Assembly: GCA_965153355.1 (NCBI GenBank)
Contig: OZ231127.1
Location: 33,232,001-33,296,000, forward strand
Direction: 5' to 3'
Length of the DNA: 64,000 nucleotides
Source: Flaccisagitta enflata
Taxonomy: Eukaryota > Chaetognatha > Sagittoidea > Aphragmophora
Below the pieces are notes generated by a model. The model ran no database searches. It saw only the letters and a list, made by a program, of their open reading frames with translations, and was not told the origin of the DNA. The position numbers and the translations under genes are program-made. This document shows positions 24,798-36,115 of the stretch, piece after piece. How positions within the stretch are numbered: the stretch's first letter is position 1; each line of letters starts with the position of its first letter.

Positions 24798-25105
24798 TTA
24801 GGTTGGTCCTGAAATAGGGTCAAATTTCAAAAAATGATATACTCTAGTTTTTTGCATAAATGTACAAAATAAGAGGGCTTTCCCTCAAGCAGAGGTCTGA
24901 ACTTGATGATTAAACTATGTCGGCAAAACTATAGGCTTCCTATGGCAATAAAAAATACCCATAGTAACCCTATGGATTTGCTGACAAGGTTTTCTGTTTG
25001 ATTTGATACCCCAACATGTGAGAAATCCTTTTTTTATCAAATATTTGTGGAAAGGGTCCAAATATATCAATATTTAAGATTTGACCCAATTCGTGACCAC
25101 CCTAA
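24798..25105 (+). mobile_element. 308-bp MITE with 6-bp TATGGA duplication
   Basis: Ends TTAGGTTGGTCC and GGTCACGAATTGGGTC-type complement (…gaccaccctaa). TATGGA is at 24792-24797 and 25106-25111. The host unit, known from the nearby repeats, continues exactly on both sides (gtgtgaatatgga … ttcggtcgcag). Confidence 0.7.
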
Positions 25106-25253
25106 TATGGATTCGGTCGCAGCACTTCTTTTCGAAAACAACAACAACGACAACAACAATGTGTAAATAGAGTCTCGATCGCTGGACTCCTTTCTTTTCT
25201 TTCCGAAGACGATAACAACAACACCAATGAAAACAACAACAACAACAACAACC

Positions 25254-25323
<70 letters not shown>

Positions 25324-25333
25324 AAATAAAAGC

Positions 25334-25413
<80 letters not shown>

Positions 25414-25451
25414 CGTGTGAATATGGATTCGGTCGCAGGACTTCTTTTCGA

Positions 25452-25547
<96 letters not shown>

Positions 25548-25626
25548 CGACGACGACGTGTGAATATGGATTCGGTCGTTGGACTTTTTTTCGAAAGCAA
25601 CAACAACAACAAAAACAACAACAACG

Positions 25627-25693
<67 letters not shown>

Positions 25694-25738
25694 CGTGTGA
25701 ATATGGATTCGGTCGCAGGACTTCTTTTCAAAAACATC

Positions 25739-25821
<83 letters not shown>

Positions 25822-25828
25822 CGAAAAC
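25106..25828 (+). repeat. Compound array: ~40-bp unit alternating with (CAA)n
   Basis: Units with gtgtgaatatggattcggtc followed by gcaggacttcttttcgaaaa, at about 25103, 25414, 25557 and 25695, are each followed by a CAA run of 60-120 bp. A second unit (gagtctcgatcgctggac) at about 24577 and 25169 is also shared. Confidence 0.8.
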
Positions 25829-26385
25829 AAAAAAATGATAACGAAGCAACAACAACGGTTGACGCCAGGAAAGTGTTCAGGGCCTTTGCTTTTCTGCTAA
25901 TATTAGATCTCCAACGTCCAAGGACTAATCCAATTTTAATATTTAATCTTATTTTAATATTTCATATAAATATTAAGTCGTCGATGTTCATTTTCTTGAA
26001 TTATCCAGGAAAAACGCTCTATCGGAGGAAAATGATTATATAGCAAAACTTGATCTTTTCGGCAAATTTCACGAAAAAAGAGCATTCCTAGTGAAAAAGT
26101 TTGGGCACTTTTGCAGGGCAAAACACACAATCACACTGCTATCTCCAGGATCCGATCCAGCTGCTGATGAAAGCTGGATCCTCCCCCTTATCTCTGGACT
26201 TTCGCCTTAGTGAGAGAAGCTAGTATTTTTGAAACGCTGTATAACCTAAAAGCCTGAAAAAGAGGTGAGTGATGACGTAGGGAAATTCTTTGGTCAAATT
26301 CACCAATAACGACGGCGTGTTTTCTATATCTACTATATGTACTATAGTATGAATGTATGGAGCAAAAAAAGAATTTCCCAAATGG
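25829..26385. other. Non-coding flank of the LINE
   Basis: Includes a hairpin, ggatccgatccagct … agctggatcc, at 26148-26182. No gene. Confidence 0.4.
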
Positions 26386-26612
26386 GCTTTGATTGATTGA
26401 TTGATTGTAATGCTCAAAATGTGCATTCATCACATTTAACAATGGTAATTGCTATTGAGCTGTACATAAGTACACAATAGATAATAAATAGTGTTTAAAT
26501 AGTGTTAGACGGGTCGCGGTAGGGGGAGCAAAAGGGGGGGACATGGGAAAAGAAAACAAACAAAACGCGCGACTTATACTCGCAGTCATGTCTACCGCAT
26601 TGAAAACAATTA

Positions 26613-29600
26613 TCACAGGTCAACATTTCTCTCCTTACGCATACTTCCATTGGCGCATTTTGTATTCCATATCTTGTCTAAATTATACAAAACGGGACGG
26701 ATCTTATCAATATCGCCACTATAAACATCCTGAAAATTCACGCCGGTCGGTGAGACTATCTGATCTCTCAGGTGTTGCCATTTAGGACATTCGATCAATC
26801 TATGATGTTCATTATCGGTCATGTTGCACGCTACACAAATAGAGCTCATTGTACCCTTGAAGTTGGCGCCACAATCAAGCATTCCATATCTCGCTATCAA
26901 TGTAGATTTTGTCTCACATTTAGTCATAAGCAGGAATTCAGGTTCAGGCTTTCTAGTGTAAGATGTAACATTGACTTTTTCTATTATGGATTTAGTTTTA
27001 GTCTTTGGGGTCTTGGTTTCTCCTTCTGCTTTGTAAAGATCCTCCAGGATTCGACTTTTGTTTTTAACCTCAATGGCTGCTGTGACAGCGTTCCGCCAAC
27101 GTGCCATTGGAGCAGTCCTTATTGCATCGAAATCTCGTGGCAGGTTATACTTTATAAGTGTGTCAGATATCTTCTTGTACCAACCCATTTGCTTTGTTTC
27201 TAAGGTTTTTAGAGCCCTTGTCGCATACTCGCTTTGTGCTTTTTGTAGTAGCTTTTGTAAATAAATGAGTTGTATTTTGTCAACCCGCTGTGTTGTATAT
27301 AGAAGGCCAAGGCTGTAAATTATGGCGACAGTTGGTGTGTGGAGTGGGAGATCAAAAAGGTGTTTTATGGCTTGGATCTCGATTTTTTCAAGTTCTTCTT
27401 CTTCTTTTTTGCTGAGGTTCCATGCCTCACAATTGTTAAGCAGGCCTGATAACCCTTTTGATTCGTGTAACCTTAAGAGGACTGATGTTTCAATATGGTG
27501 TAAAATTTCACCAGATGCTATTGTGCGTATGATCATCGTGGTTCCTTGGAGTTTACCTCGGCGGCTGCGGAGATTCTCAGTATTTTTGTTGTCCGGGGTG
27601 ATGATATCTCCCAAATACTTGTACTTTTTTGTTTCTGCTATTTCCATGTCTCCTATTTTCCATTTATTTTCTTGTTTATCGTGTTTACCAACCTTCATTA
27701 CATTGCATTTGTCCTGTCCCCATTTAAGCTTATGCTTTATAGCGAACTCATTTAGTTTATTAAGCATTATTTCCTGATTTTCCTTGCCTTCGGTGCATGA
27801 AATCACATCATCGACCCATAAAAGTATGGCTATAATCAGGTCGGCACTCAATTTGAACCCAATGTCATTGTTATTTAACTCTTCTGAGATGAGGTCCATC
27901 ATTTTTGCAAACATCCTGCCAGTTAGTCTTGAACCTTGTTTGCCGCCGACTTCCATTGAGATCTCACGCGTTTGACCATATCTTGTGTTTATAACCGCAG
28001 TAAGATTCGTGTTCAGTTCTTTCAAAATCCGCCACGCTTTGCCTCTTAAACCCTTTTCCCACATGGTAACCAGTAAATCGTTATTGTCCACATGGTCATA
28101 GGCCTTTGAGACATCGTAGAATGTGATGAATGTTTCACGCTTTTCCTGTATGCTGATATCGATCATCGCACGAAGCACAAAAAGGTGGTCGCAGCAAGAT
28201 GAGTGTTTTTTACCACCACCTTGCGCAGGCGTGAATTTTACCACATGCTCGATTCTGGTATCAATCATTGATTCAATTATAGTACCTATGGAGGACGAGG
28301 TTGTAATTCCGCGATGGTTGTGCAAATCTTCCCTGTCGCCTTTGCCTTTCCAGAGACAGGTTATAGTGCCCCTATTCCATAATTCATAAGGTATTCTTCC
28401 ATCAGTGAAAATTGTTACAACTAATGGATAGAGAAAGTCAATCATGGGTGCTCCTGCGCGTTTGAGCATCTCGTTCTTTATATCAGGTGTTGATTTGTTG
28501 TTTTTCTTTTTTGCAATGACATCAACCAACTCTTGGCGACTTGGGACGCGGTTATAAACAAGGTCTTCATAGTTCCGGTCTGCAGTAAATTCCTCAATTT
28601 TTTCCTTGATTTCGTCGTGGTATGGATGGTGTACGTATTCTTTATAGCCATAGAGATTCTCAAAGTAGCTGGCTTTGTATTTTTTGACTTCTTCAGGATT
28701 GTGTATTCTTTTGCCTTCATCGTCCTTGAGAGCAAAAACATCCAAGTTTGGGTCTTTTGACATGCGGCGTGCTTCTGTCCATAATGCGTTCTTGTTTGTG
28801 TCCATATTGATTTTTTCCAATTTCTCACTAATTTCGGCAACTTTTTGTTCTGTCATATGATGTAGGATTTGTTGTTGTATACCTTTATAAGATGTAATCA
28901 GCTCGTCCCTTTTATCAATATCATGCTCATTTTGGATTAGGGATTTTAATTGGCGCTTCTGTTCATGGAGATGTTTCGCCACTTCCGGTATTTTTTGTTT
29001 TTTATTATTCTTTAGAGTTGTTTTGCCTATGGTTACTCTTGCAGCCGTTTCAATCTCATTCATATGCTTTTTCATTCTTGCCTCAGGCGGTACTTCGGTA
29101 TTTGTTATGATAGTAGCCGCCTTTTGCTTTCTTTTTTCCAATTCGTGGGAAAAATCTTTCCACTTTTCATCGTTTGCGTGGATGTTCCATGTCGTCTTCT
29201 TGATTGCTCCGATTCTATTTATGGATGGAATGTTCATGTGGAATACAATGGTGTTGTGGTCTGACTCATTCTTCCCTTTCACGCGCATAAGACCTTCTTC
29301 GTCAATTGTCATTTTTTCAAACCATTTGCATATTTCACTACTGGCAGTGACAAAGTCTATAGCAGATTTTTCATCGCCTTTTTTGTTCTGTCTTGTAATT
29401 TTGCCATTACCATCCATGGTTAATACTATGGGTCCGTCTTTTTTCTTCTCTGTGATTTCTTCGTTTAAAAGCATCATCTCTCGTTCAATTTCATCTTTTG
29501 ACGTCCGACACTCTTGCTTGCCATAGTAGGTGCCGATGATAAGTGGTGGCATATTCTTTCTTTGAATGCTCATCCATATGATTTCTATGTTTCGCTCAGG

Positions 29601-29828
29601 GAGGAGAACCGAAATGTTGGGTCGTATATCTTCTCGTACAAAAATCCCGACTCCACCCCCTGGTTTACCCTCGCGGAATCTTCCATGAAACGTGTACCCA
29701 GTAATGAAAATGCCTGAATTTGATTGTAGATGTGTTTCGGTCAGCAAAAACATGTGGGGTGAATGTTCAAGTAGTAGCTGTTTAAGACTCATCATTTTGC
29801 CTTTAAGACCGCGAACATTTGCGTACAT
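26613..29828 (-). CDS. LINE ORF2: APE endonuclease and reverse transcriptase
   Basis: A single uninterrupted frame of 1071 codons. Residues 1-200 form an APE-type endonuclease: Asn in MYANVRGLKGK, E31 in LLTETHL, GGGVGIF at 58-64, D139 in TMDGNGKI, and SDHNTIV at 189-195. Reverse transcriptase spans about 430-745: FYDVSKAYDHV with D572, the GGKQGSRLTGRMF primer-grip-region motif at 628-640, and the catalytic LLWVDDV with D673-D674 (F/Y-A-D-D is usual). The C-terminus has a knuckle C986, C998-x2-C1001, H1008/H1009, C1014. It nicks target DNA and copies the element RNA into the nick. The clade is not certain; CR1/L2/Jockey-like by architecture. An open frame of this length suggests recent activity. 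Confidence 0.92.
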   Translation of the reverse strand: MYANVRGLKGKMMSLKQLLLEHSPHMFLLTETHLQSNSGIFITGYTFHGRFREGKPGGGVGIFVREDIRPNISVLLPERNIEIIWMSIQRKNMPPLIIGTYYGKQECRTSKDEIEREMMLLNEEITEKKKDGPIVLTMDGNGKITRQNKKGDEKSAIDFVTASSEICKWFEKMTIDEEGLMRVKGKNESDHNTIVFHMNIPSINRIGAIKKTTWNIHANDEKWKDFSHELEKRKQKAATIITNTEVPPEARMKKHMNEIETAARVTIGKTTLKNNKKQKIPEVAKHLHEQKRQLKSLIQNEHDIDKRDELITSYKGIQQQILHHMTEQKVAEISEKLEKINMDTNKNALWTEARRMSKDPNLDVFALKDDEGKRIHNPEEVKKYKASYFENLYGYKEYVHHPYHDEIKEKIEEFTADRNYEDLVYNRVPSRQELVDVIAKKKNNKSTPDIKNEMLKRAGAPMIDFLYPLVVTIFTDGRIPYELWNRGTITCLWKGKGDREDLHNHRGITTSSSIGTIIESMIDTRIEHVVKFTPAQGGGKKHSSCCDHLFVLRAMIDISIQEKRETFITFYDVSKAYDHVDNNDLLVTMWEKGLRGKAWRILKELNTNLTAVINTRYGQTREISMEVGGKQGSRLTGRMFAKMMDLISEELNNNDIGFKLSADLIIAILLWVDDVISCTEGKENQEIMLNKLNEFAIKHKLKWGQDKCNVMKVGKHDKQENKWKIGDMEIAETKKYKYLGDIITPDNKNTENLRSRRGKLQGTTMIIRTIASGEILHHIETSVLLRLHESKGLSGLLNNCEAWNLSKKEEEELEKIEIQAIKHLFDLPLHTPTVAIIYSLGLLYTTQRVDKIQLIYLQKLLQKAQSEYATRALKTLETKQMGWYKKISDTLIKYNLPRDFDAIRTAPMARWRNAVTAAIEVKNKSRILEDLYKAEGETKTPKTKTKSIIEKVNVTSYTRKPEPEFLLMTKCETKSTLIARYGMLDCGANFKGTMSSICVACNMTDNEHHRLIECPKWQHLRDQIVSPTGVNFQDVYSGDIDKIRPVLYNLDKIWNTKCANGSMRKERNVDL

Positions 29829-29850
29829 TATGAGCCAGGAATTACGTTTT

Positions 29851-29924
<74 letters not shown>

Positions 29925-29943
29925 GCTCTCGTTGTTGCTCTCG

Positions 29944-30009
<66 letters not shown>

Positions 30010-30039
30010 TTGTTGCTCTCGTTGCACTCGTTGCACTCG

Positions 30040-30073
<34 letters not shown>

Positions 30074-30524
30074 CGTTGTTCTCGTTGTTGTTGTTGTTCT
30101 CGTTGTTATTTTTGTTGTTGTTGTTGTTGTTGTTCTCGTTGTTGTTGTTTTTGTTGTTTTTGTTGTTGTTTTTGTTGTTTTTGTTGTTGTTGTTGTTGTT
30201 GTTGTTTTTGTTGTTTTGGTTATTTTCGTTGTCGATGTTGTTGTTTTTGGATTGAGATTCTGGAATATGGTCATTATCACTTTTTTCCTATTGTGTGGTT
30301 GAGTTGTGATCCGTCCACAGCTTGTTGAGATTGGCGAGTTTGTTACTTCCAATGTTCTTTTCTGAGTAGAGGCTCTTCTTGATTGCTTTGAAACTTGAAA
30401 TGAGTCCTCCCCCAATTTTCAGACGAGGTTCGGCTGAGTCGAAGAAAAAAAATTCCGGTTCCTCTCGGATGACCGGGAAAATGAATGTACATGGATGACA
30501 ACAAATCTTGGTTCTAAAAGGCAT
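29828..30524 (-). pseudogene. LINE ORF1 region, low-complexity and probably degenerate
   Basis: Two overlapping frames. One opens at 30524 and looks like protein (PEFFFFDSAEPRLKIGGGLI, then KAIKKSLYSEKNIGSNKLAN), stopping at TAG at 30288-30290. Past the stop the same frame continues EKSDNDHIPESQSKNNN into poly-Asn. The other, starting 30415, runs Thr-rich through the CAA-type array to TAA at 29828-29830. That stop overlaps the ORF2 ATG as TAATG. Most of the 3' half is encoded by the (TTG/CAA)n array at 29849-30245. Confidence 0.45.
29849..30245 (+). repeat. (TTG)n trinucleotide array in LINE ORF1
   Basis: Long TTG run on the plus strand with CTC/TTT variants; on the minus strand it gives AAC/ACA/CAA codons for Asn, Thr or Gln. 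Confidence 0.9.
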
Positions 30525-30887
30525 GTGGAAAAGAGGTGGCTTGAGCCTTGAGGCCCCCTTTTCCGGGGCATATCACGAATAAACAGATCAAAATGAACTG
30601 GTCATCAATGGGACGTTGTTCATTCCATGCCACCCGTATTTGAAACTGAACACAGCGGAGCATGATTCATGCTGGTGGAATTTTGTGACTTGACTTATAT
30701 ACACTAGGATTTAAATGTCTTCAATCGACGGTCAAACACACAAGAGAAAAAAATACGAAAAAAACCCATTGAATCGTCGTACTAAATTGCTGGAAGTACA
30801 GTTTCAAACAAGAAACGTCTGCGAAAATTTATCTTGAACTAGCGGAGAATTTTATCAGCAGTATCAAGACTGAGATCGGGCCGGAAA

Positions 30888-30895
30888 TATAAAGA
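30888..30895 (+). promoter_or_regulatory. Possible TATA box of the VSP gene
   Basis: aatataaag lies about 105 bp before the ATG at 30998. Position and match are plausible, with no other support. Confidence 0.25.
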
Positions 30896-30997
30896 GAGGC
30901 TAGGAGAAGGGTGACTCAGCTAGCAATTAGCAATTCCTGAATTCGTTCAAGTTTCTCAACGGGAGTTCCCAGAGGATTCCTGTTTATTTTCGCGACA

Positions 30998-31257
30998 ATG
31001 CCCGCATCAGCATATCAACGATTTAACGACGACGACGACGCGGAAGGTTCGCCGAAAAACACATCTTCGTCAATCGCCAAACCGCATCAGCCTTCGCCCA
31101 ACGCGTCGCCAACTGAATCTGCATCTGATTTGCCAAAAGAGAAAGCCGGCGTTAAAATACTCATGTCTTACGAAAAAGTGGAAGTGGGAGAACTGGAAGA
31201 AAGCAGTAACAATAATGTGATCGAATTACCACAGGATTCACTCGACGAATTTTCCAG
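30998..31257 (+). CDS. VSP: Voltage-sensing phosphatase, exon 1 (cytoplasmic N-terminus)
   Basis: The gene encodes a VSP/TPTE-type protein: a four-helix voltage sensor fused to a PTEN-like phosphoinositide phosphatase, acting at the plasma membrane. Five exons are found (30998-31257, 37586-37798, 41633-41861, 42593-42808, 43264-43340), giving 331 residues plus two bases. Exon 1 encodes an acidic, Ser/Pro-rich tail (YQRFNDDDDAEGSPKN … SYEKVEVGELEE … DSLDEFS) as expected before S1. The ATG follows cgacaATGC. The donor TTCCAG|GTAGTC leaves two bases (AG) that join C at the next exon to make Ser. Assignment of this exon rests on phase, spacing and composition; the later exons are the firm evidence. 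Confidence 0.65.
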
Positions 31258-31263
31258 GTAGTC

Positions 31264-31265
31264 AG

Positions 31266-31305
<40 letters not shown>

Positions 31306-31309
31306 GTTT

Positions 31310-31380
<71 letters not shown>
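31264..31380 (+). repeat. (TTG)n array
   Basis: Perfect TTG run with one interruption, directly after the exon 1 donor. Confidence 0.9.
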
Positions 31381-31381
<1 letters not shown>

Positions 31382-31605
31382 TGCATAAATGCATATGCAT
31401 GACTTCATGAAGAGGTGAACGAGGCGAGGCATGCACTTTAAAAACCCACGTTTTTCTGAATAGGTTTGACAAGGATTTAAATTGTGAATTGTTATCAACC
31501 TTAGTCCTTTTGGATGCTTGTGAGCATCGTATACTTCTCATTATTTTTTTTCTCGTCTAGTTTTGTTTTTATTGAATTTTTTTTTTCACTTCTTCTGTCC
31601 CCGTT

Positions 31606-31609
<4 letters not shown>

Positions 31610-31664
<55 letters not shown>

Positions 31665-31764
31665 CTCTCGCTCTCTCGCTCTCTCGCTCTCTCTCGCTCT
31701 CTCTCGCTCTCTCTCGCTCTCTCTCGCTCTCTCTCGCTCTGTCTCGCTCTCTCTCGCTCTCTCG
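31610..31764 (+). repeat. (TC)n with regular CGCTCT variants
   Basis: CT run that changes into an 8-10 bp higher-order pattern (ctctctcgct). Confidence 0.9.
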
Positions 31765-31989
31765 CATTGGAGCCTGGAGGTGAAAACAATCAAAACCCAG
31801 TGCCAACTGGTGAGAATGTTTTTGAAAGGAGGGGACTTTTCTGTGAATTTTGCGGTTAGAATAACCGTGAAGCTGCACTACACAAACTACGATTTTGGTT
31901 GAGATCAAAAAAAAGAAAGACAGGAGAACCGGTCGAATTGTCTTTTCTTCAATGGGGAGGTACAAATAAATTTTGGTGACGTCATTCGA

Positions 31990-32044
31990 TCAACAACAAC
32001 AACAATAACGACAACAACAACAAAGATAAAAACGACAACGACAG

Positions 32045-32077
<33 letters not shown>

Positions 32078-32258
32078 AAACAACGACAACGAAGACAACT
32101 GAAAGTAAGACACAAATAAACCGGTAATAACGAAATCAACGACAAAGACATCAATTTTAACAACCACAACAACAACCATAACAAAAAGCATAAGCAACCA
32201 AAACTTGAATAAGACAGAATAAACGGCAACAGAAACAATACAAATTTTGAGTCAAATC

Positions 32259-32326
<68 letters not shown>

Positions 32327-32394
32327 AAATGTAATCATCTCCAAAAAAAACATAAGCTACCAAAACTTGACAAAAAAAGTATCAATTTAAAGTC

Positions 32395-32488
<94 letters not shown>
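31990..32488 (+). repeat. CAA/GAC trinucleotide arrays
   Basis: Three blocks: CAACGA units to about 32100, then (CAA)n at 32258-32325 and 32395-32487, separated by similar unique pieces with accaaaacttga. Confidence 0.85.
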
Positions 32489-32786
32489 CTGCTTAAACAC
32501 ACATCTGCATTTATCGGTTTCTATCAATTAAAGTATCTTCTATAAATAAGACAAAAATTACAATTGCTTGTTGAAGGAAACCGGAAACGCGGTAGAACGC
32601 TCTGGTTCATTGGTGCTGAAATTTCCGACACGATCATAAGTGTGATACAAAGATATTGACACTCAACGGTCAACAACCTACCAAAGAGCAAGCCCAAAAG
32701 AGCAATAGTCGCGAGCTCCAAATAGCCTCTACACACAATTACATTTTCCCCATAATTTGTTAAGAACTCTTACACTGTAAGAGTTA

Positions 32787-32882
32787 CAGTGCTTTCACGC
32801 TCAAGGAAGAAATCCTGATAATAAGGTTTTATTCATTGGAAAAATATGATTATCATGTTTTTTCCTTGAGCGTGAAAGCACT
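32787..32882 (+). mobile_element. 96-bp palindromic MITE
   Basis: Nearly the whole element is one hairpin with arms CAGTGCTTTCACGCTCAAGG and CCTTGAGCGTGAAAGCACT. A partial relative lies at 18471-18540. Confidence 0.6.
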
Positions 32883-33814
32883 ATTAATGGCTTTAATGAT
32901 AAAACAGTTTAGTATAGTTGCTATAGTATGACTTGGACAACATTTCATTGCAACCAAAAAAAAAAAACAACTAAAATAATGCGTTAGGTACCGACCGACC
33001 GACTAACATGAGTTGCGCGCTCGCGACTAAAAACCACTTTCCATCTATTGATTAGCAGGAGGAAATAACAAAATTATCTATTGAGCTGAAACGAGTTTGT
33101 CACTAGTAGCGTGTCTTTACTCGCTTGTTCTTCCTTTCATACCGTGGCGAACCAGAAAAGATTGTTGGGACTACCATGCAAGGCATTGCATGAAAAAAAA
33201 TTCCTGACTAAAAATGATTTTTATTGGTCATACTTCCGAGAGGAACAGGCCCTATTAAGGGTACAAGTAGAAGACGATTGGGCAGGGGCAGTGCTACGAT
33301 AAAGAAAACCAAAAATACAAAAAAAACAAAACAAAAACAATCCATTCTGACACATACACTACCCAAACTGTCTTAAAACCCTGTAAAAAATAAAGACAAG
33401 AAATAGATTCTTGGCTGTACCAATAATCCATCCATTTTGTCCTGCGATGGGCATAGGAAGCTTCAATCCCTCAGAGACATTGCCAACTGCACAGCCACAG
33501 GGCCTGCATTTTTCATAATAATGAGATTCGTCGAATTTACTCTCCGATACATCTCGTTTGCAACATTTCATGAGGACATAACACCAGAAATAATAGAGAT
33601 AATCTAAATTTGAAAAAAGTTCCTGAAAGATGATATGTAACTCCTGGGACTTTTTTACAAAAATCTATACCTTTTGACAAGTGACAAGATGTTGTTCGAA
33701 ATCAGCAAAAAATACCAATATTTTAGGTTTTTGGCGGAGTAGTTTCTCTTTAGATTGCTCTTATTTCTAAACAGATTGAGCTACGAATACGAGATTGGTC
33801 TCAAAATAAAGCTA

Positions 33815-36076
33815 CAGTGGACTACCGCCTTTTCGTCACCTGATTTAACGACATTTTGGATTTAACATCCAAGTTTCTTTGATCCCAAATTTTTGCAGGC
33901 TTTTGTAATGCTAATTTTATCTGATTTAGAGACACCTGATATAACAGCCAAACCTGATTTAAAGTCACTTTTTTCAGGTCCCTAGGAATTGTTTTCCCGG
34001 ATTTAGTGACATTGACATTTTATTCATGTAATTCTTTTATTTTAAATTTTCATTGAAGCTTTGATATATCATTTTCATATATTAAACTTAGACTTTAAAT
34101 ACAAAAGTGAACAAAGTAACAGCTTAAGAATGAGAAAAACTGTGAACATAAAGATGAAATTATCATTAGTAGATTAACTTTTTATTGAAAATGTGTGTTA
34201 TTCGATGCTCTTTTTGTAGCCCGCCATCTTTAGCCTATTATCTGCATTGTGGTTTATGCCTCGTGAATGTTCAGTTATCGTTCACTCGTCGTTCATTGGT
34301 TGACGTCATCATGTTTGTATTCATCCGCACACGCTTTATTGCCATATTTGGACATTGCGTCACCCGTTTTGAACCGCTTCACTGTCGCTCTAGAAGTATC
34401 TATCCGCATGGGTGAGGGTTGAGTTTGGGGGACTACTTTTTGTATTTGCTCTTAAATACCGGAGCGTGGTTGTTTGTCAGTAGCAGTTCGTGGTGCAAGT
34501 GGATTGTCCGACTAATAGTTAGTTGAAGTTGATATTGAATTGTGTGCATTAAATTGTTGTATTTCTTTACGCCCTTTAGAAAGCCTAATGGTTTCACCCC
34601 CTTTTTGCCCCTCTCCTCAGTTTGACGTGTCGATGCGATGAAATAAATGTTTGCGTTCAACCACGTGCTTTTCAATAGACGGAAAGGATAAGCTACTCAA
34701 TTCTCACGCTAGAAATATCCAATAGAAAAAATTAAATCAAAATCAGCTATTTTTTGAATGATATTTTTTTACCCACAAATTATGTCGTGGTGCAGAACTC
34801 CGTCAAATTTGACAAATCATTCTGTTCTATACTGGAATACGCTGCTATGCAGCGGAAATATAACCAAAACTATAGTCTTATGCATGCATCATAATTCCTA
34901 AATTAAGTAAAAAAAGTTTAACTGATCAATGGTATTGATCTCGTATCGGCATAGTCCCGGCATACTCAGTGTAACAACAGATTTCTTCAAAAAAAATTGC
35001 ACGGAAAACATTAGATTTTATCACGTAAAAAACCAAATCTGTCTCTGAATGCAAAATTTTGCATTTCTGAGAATATGGCCTGTTTCTCAAAAAGGTTTAG
35101 ACTGATGCCATGAGACAGATTTGGTTTTTCATGCGAGATATGTCACAGTGCAAACGAATACAAAATTTGACAAGTCTAAACAATTTATACAATATTCTTT
35201 ATTTTATATATTCAAAGATTTTTTATTGAGATAAAGGATTTGTGGTTGGTTGTCGTCAATTTTTTGCATAGGAAAACGCTTTTCTGTACCATATGCTCAG
35301 GAAATGTGAGAAAAAAAGGATGCAAAATTGATGGATTATTAATAAAAATTGATTCTTGTGTATTGACATGTCTCGCGTAAAAAACCGAATCTGACTCTGA
35401 ATACAAAATTTTGCATTTTGAAAATCATGGCATCAGTCTAAGCACTTTTAAGAAACAGGCCATGTGTTTAGAAATGCAAAATTTTGCATTCAGAGACAGA
35501 TTTGGTTTTTTTACGTGGCAACATCTCATGTTTTCCGTGCAATTCTTTTTAAAGAATTCTGTTGTTTCACTAAGTATGCTGCGACTTTACCGATGCGAGA
35601 TCAATACCATTGGTCAGTTAACCGTCTTTTAATTAATTTAGGGAGTATTAAGCATGCATAAGACTTTAGTTTTTGTCATATTTCCGCTGCATAGCAGCGT
35701 ATTCCATCACAGAACAGAACGATTTGTCACATTTGACGCTGTTCTGCACCACAACATATGTCAATGCACAAGAATCAATCTTTTTTATAAATCCATCAAT
35801 TTTGCATCCTTTCTTTTCACTTCTCTCTAGTATAACAAACTGAAAAACGCTTTTTCATGCAAAAAGAATATGATTATCTATCACGAATCTCTTATCTCAA
35901 TAAAAAACCTATGAATTGATGAGATAAAAAAATCGTTATAAACCATTTTGACTTGTCAAATTGCGTACTCGTTTGCACTGTGACTTACTTATGGTATCTG
36001 ATACTTCTTCTTTTACATGCCGTTGTGAGTTTTTACAAGGCTGACTGTTTTGTTTGTCTGTCTGTCTGTCTGTTTT

Positions 36077-36115
<39 letters not shown>

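Larger units (their letters stand above)
26386..30525 (-). mobile_element. Non-LTR retrotransposon (LINE), near full length
   Basis: The minus-strand element comprises a weak ORF1 region (30524-29828), an intact ORF2 (29828-26613), a ~200-bp 3' region, and a short (CAAT)n-like tail at 26389-26408 on the minus strand. Outer limits are estimates: no target-site duplication was found. Its 5' end lies about 470 bp from the VSP start codon, in divergent orientation. Confidence 0.7.

Noticed and set aside
25103-25828. CRISPR-like repeat-spacer appearance
   Set aside because: The 'spacers' are all CAA runs and the DNA is eukaryotic; no cas genes.
24010-25900. Long frames of poly-Val, poly-Leu, poly-Cys, poly-Gln or poly-Thr
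   Set aside because: Products of CAA/ACC/ACG arrays lacking stop codons in several frames at once.
26772-29526. Several plus-strand frames of 60-167 codons
   Set aside because: Antisense shadows of the LINE ORF2.
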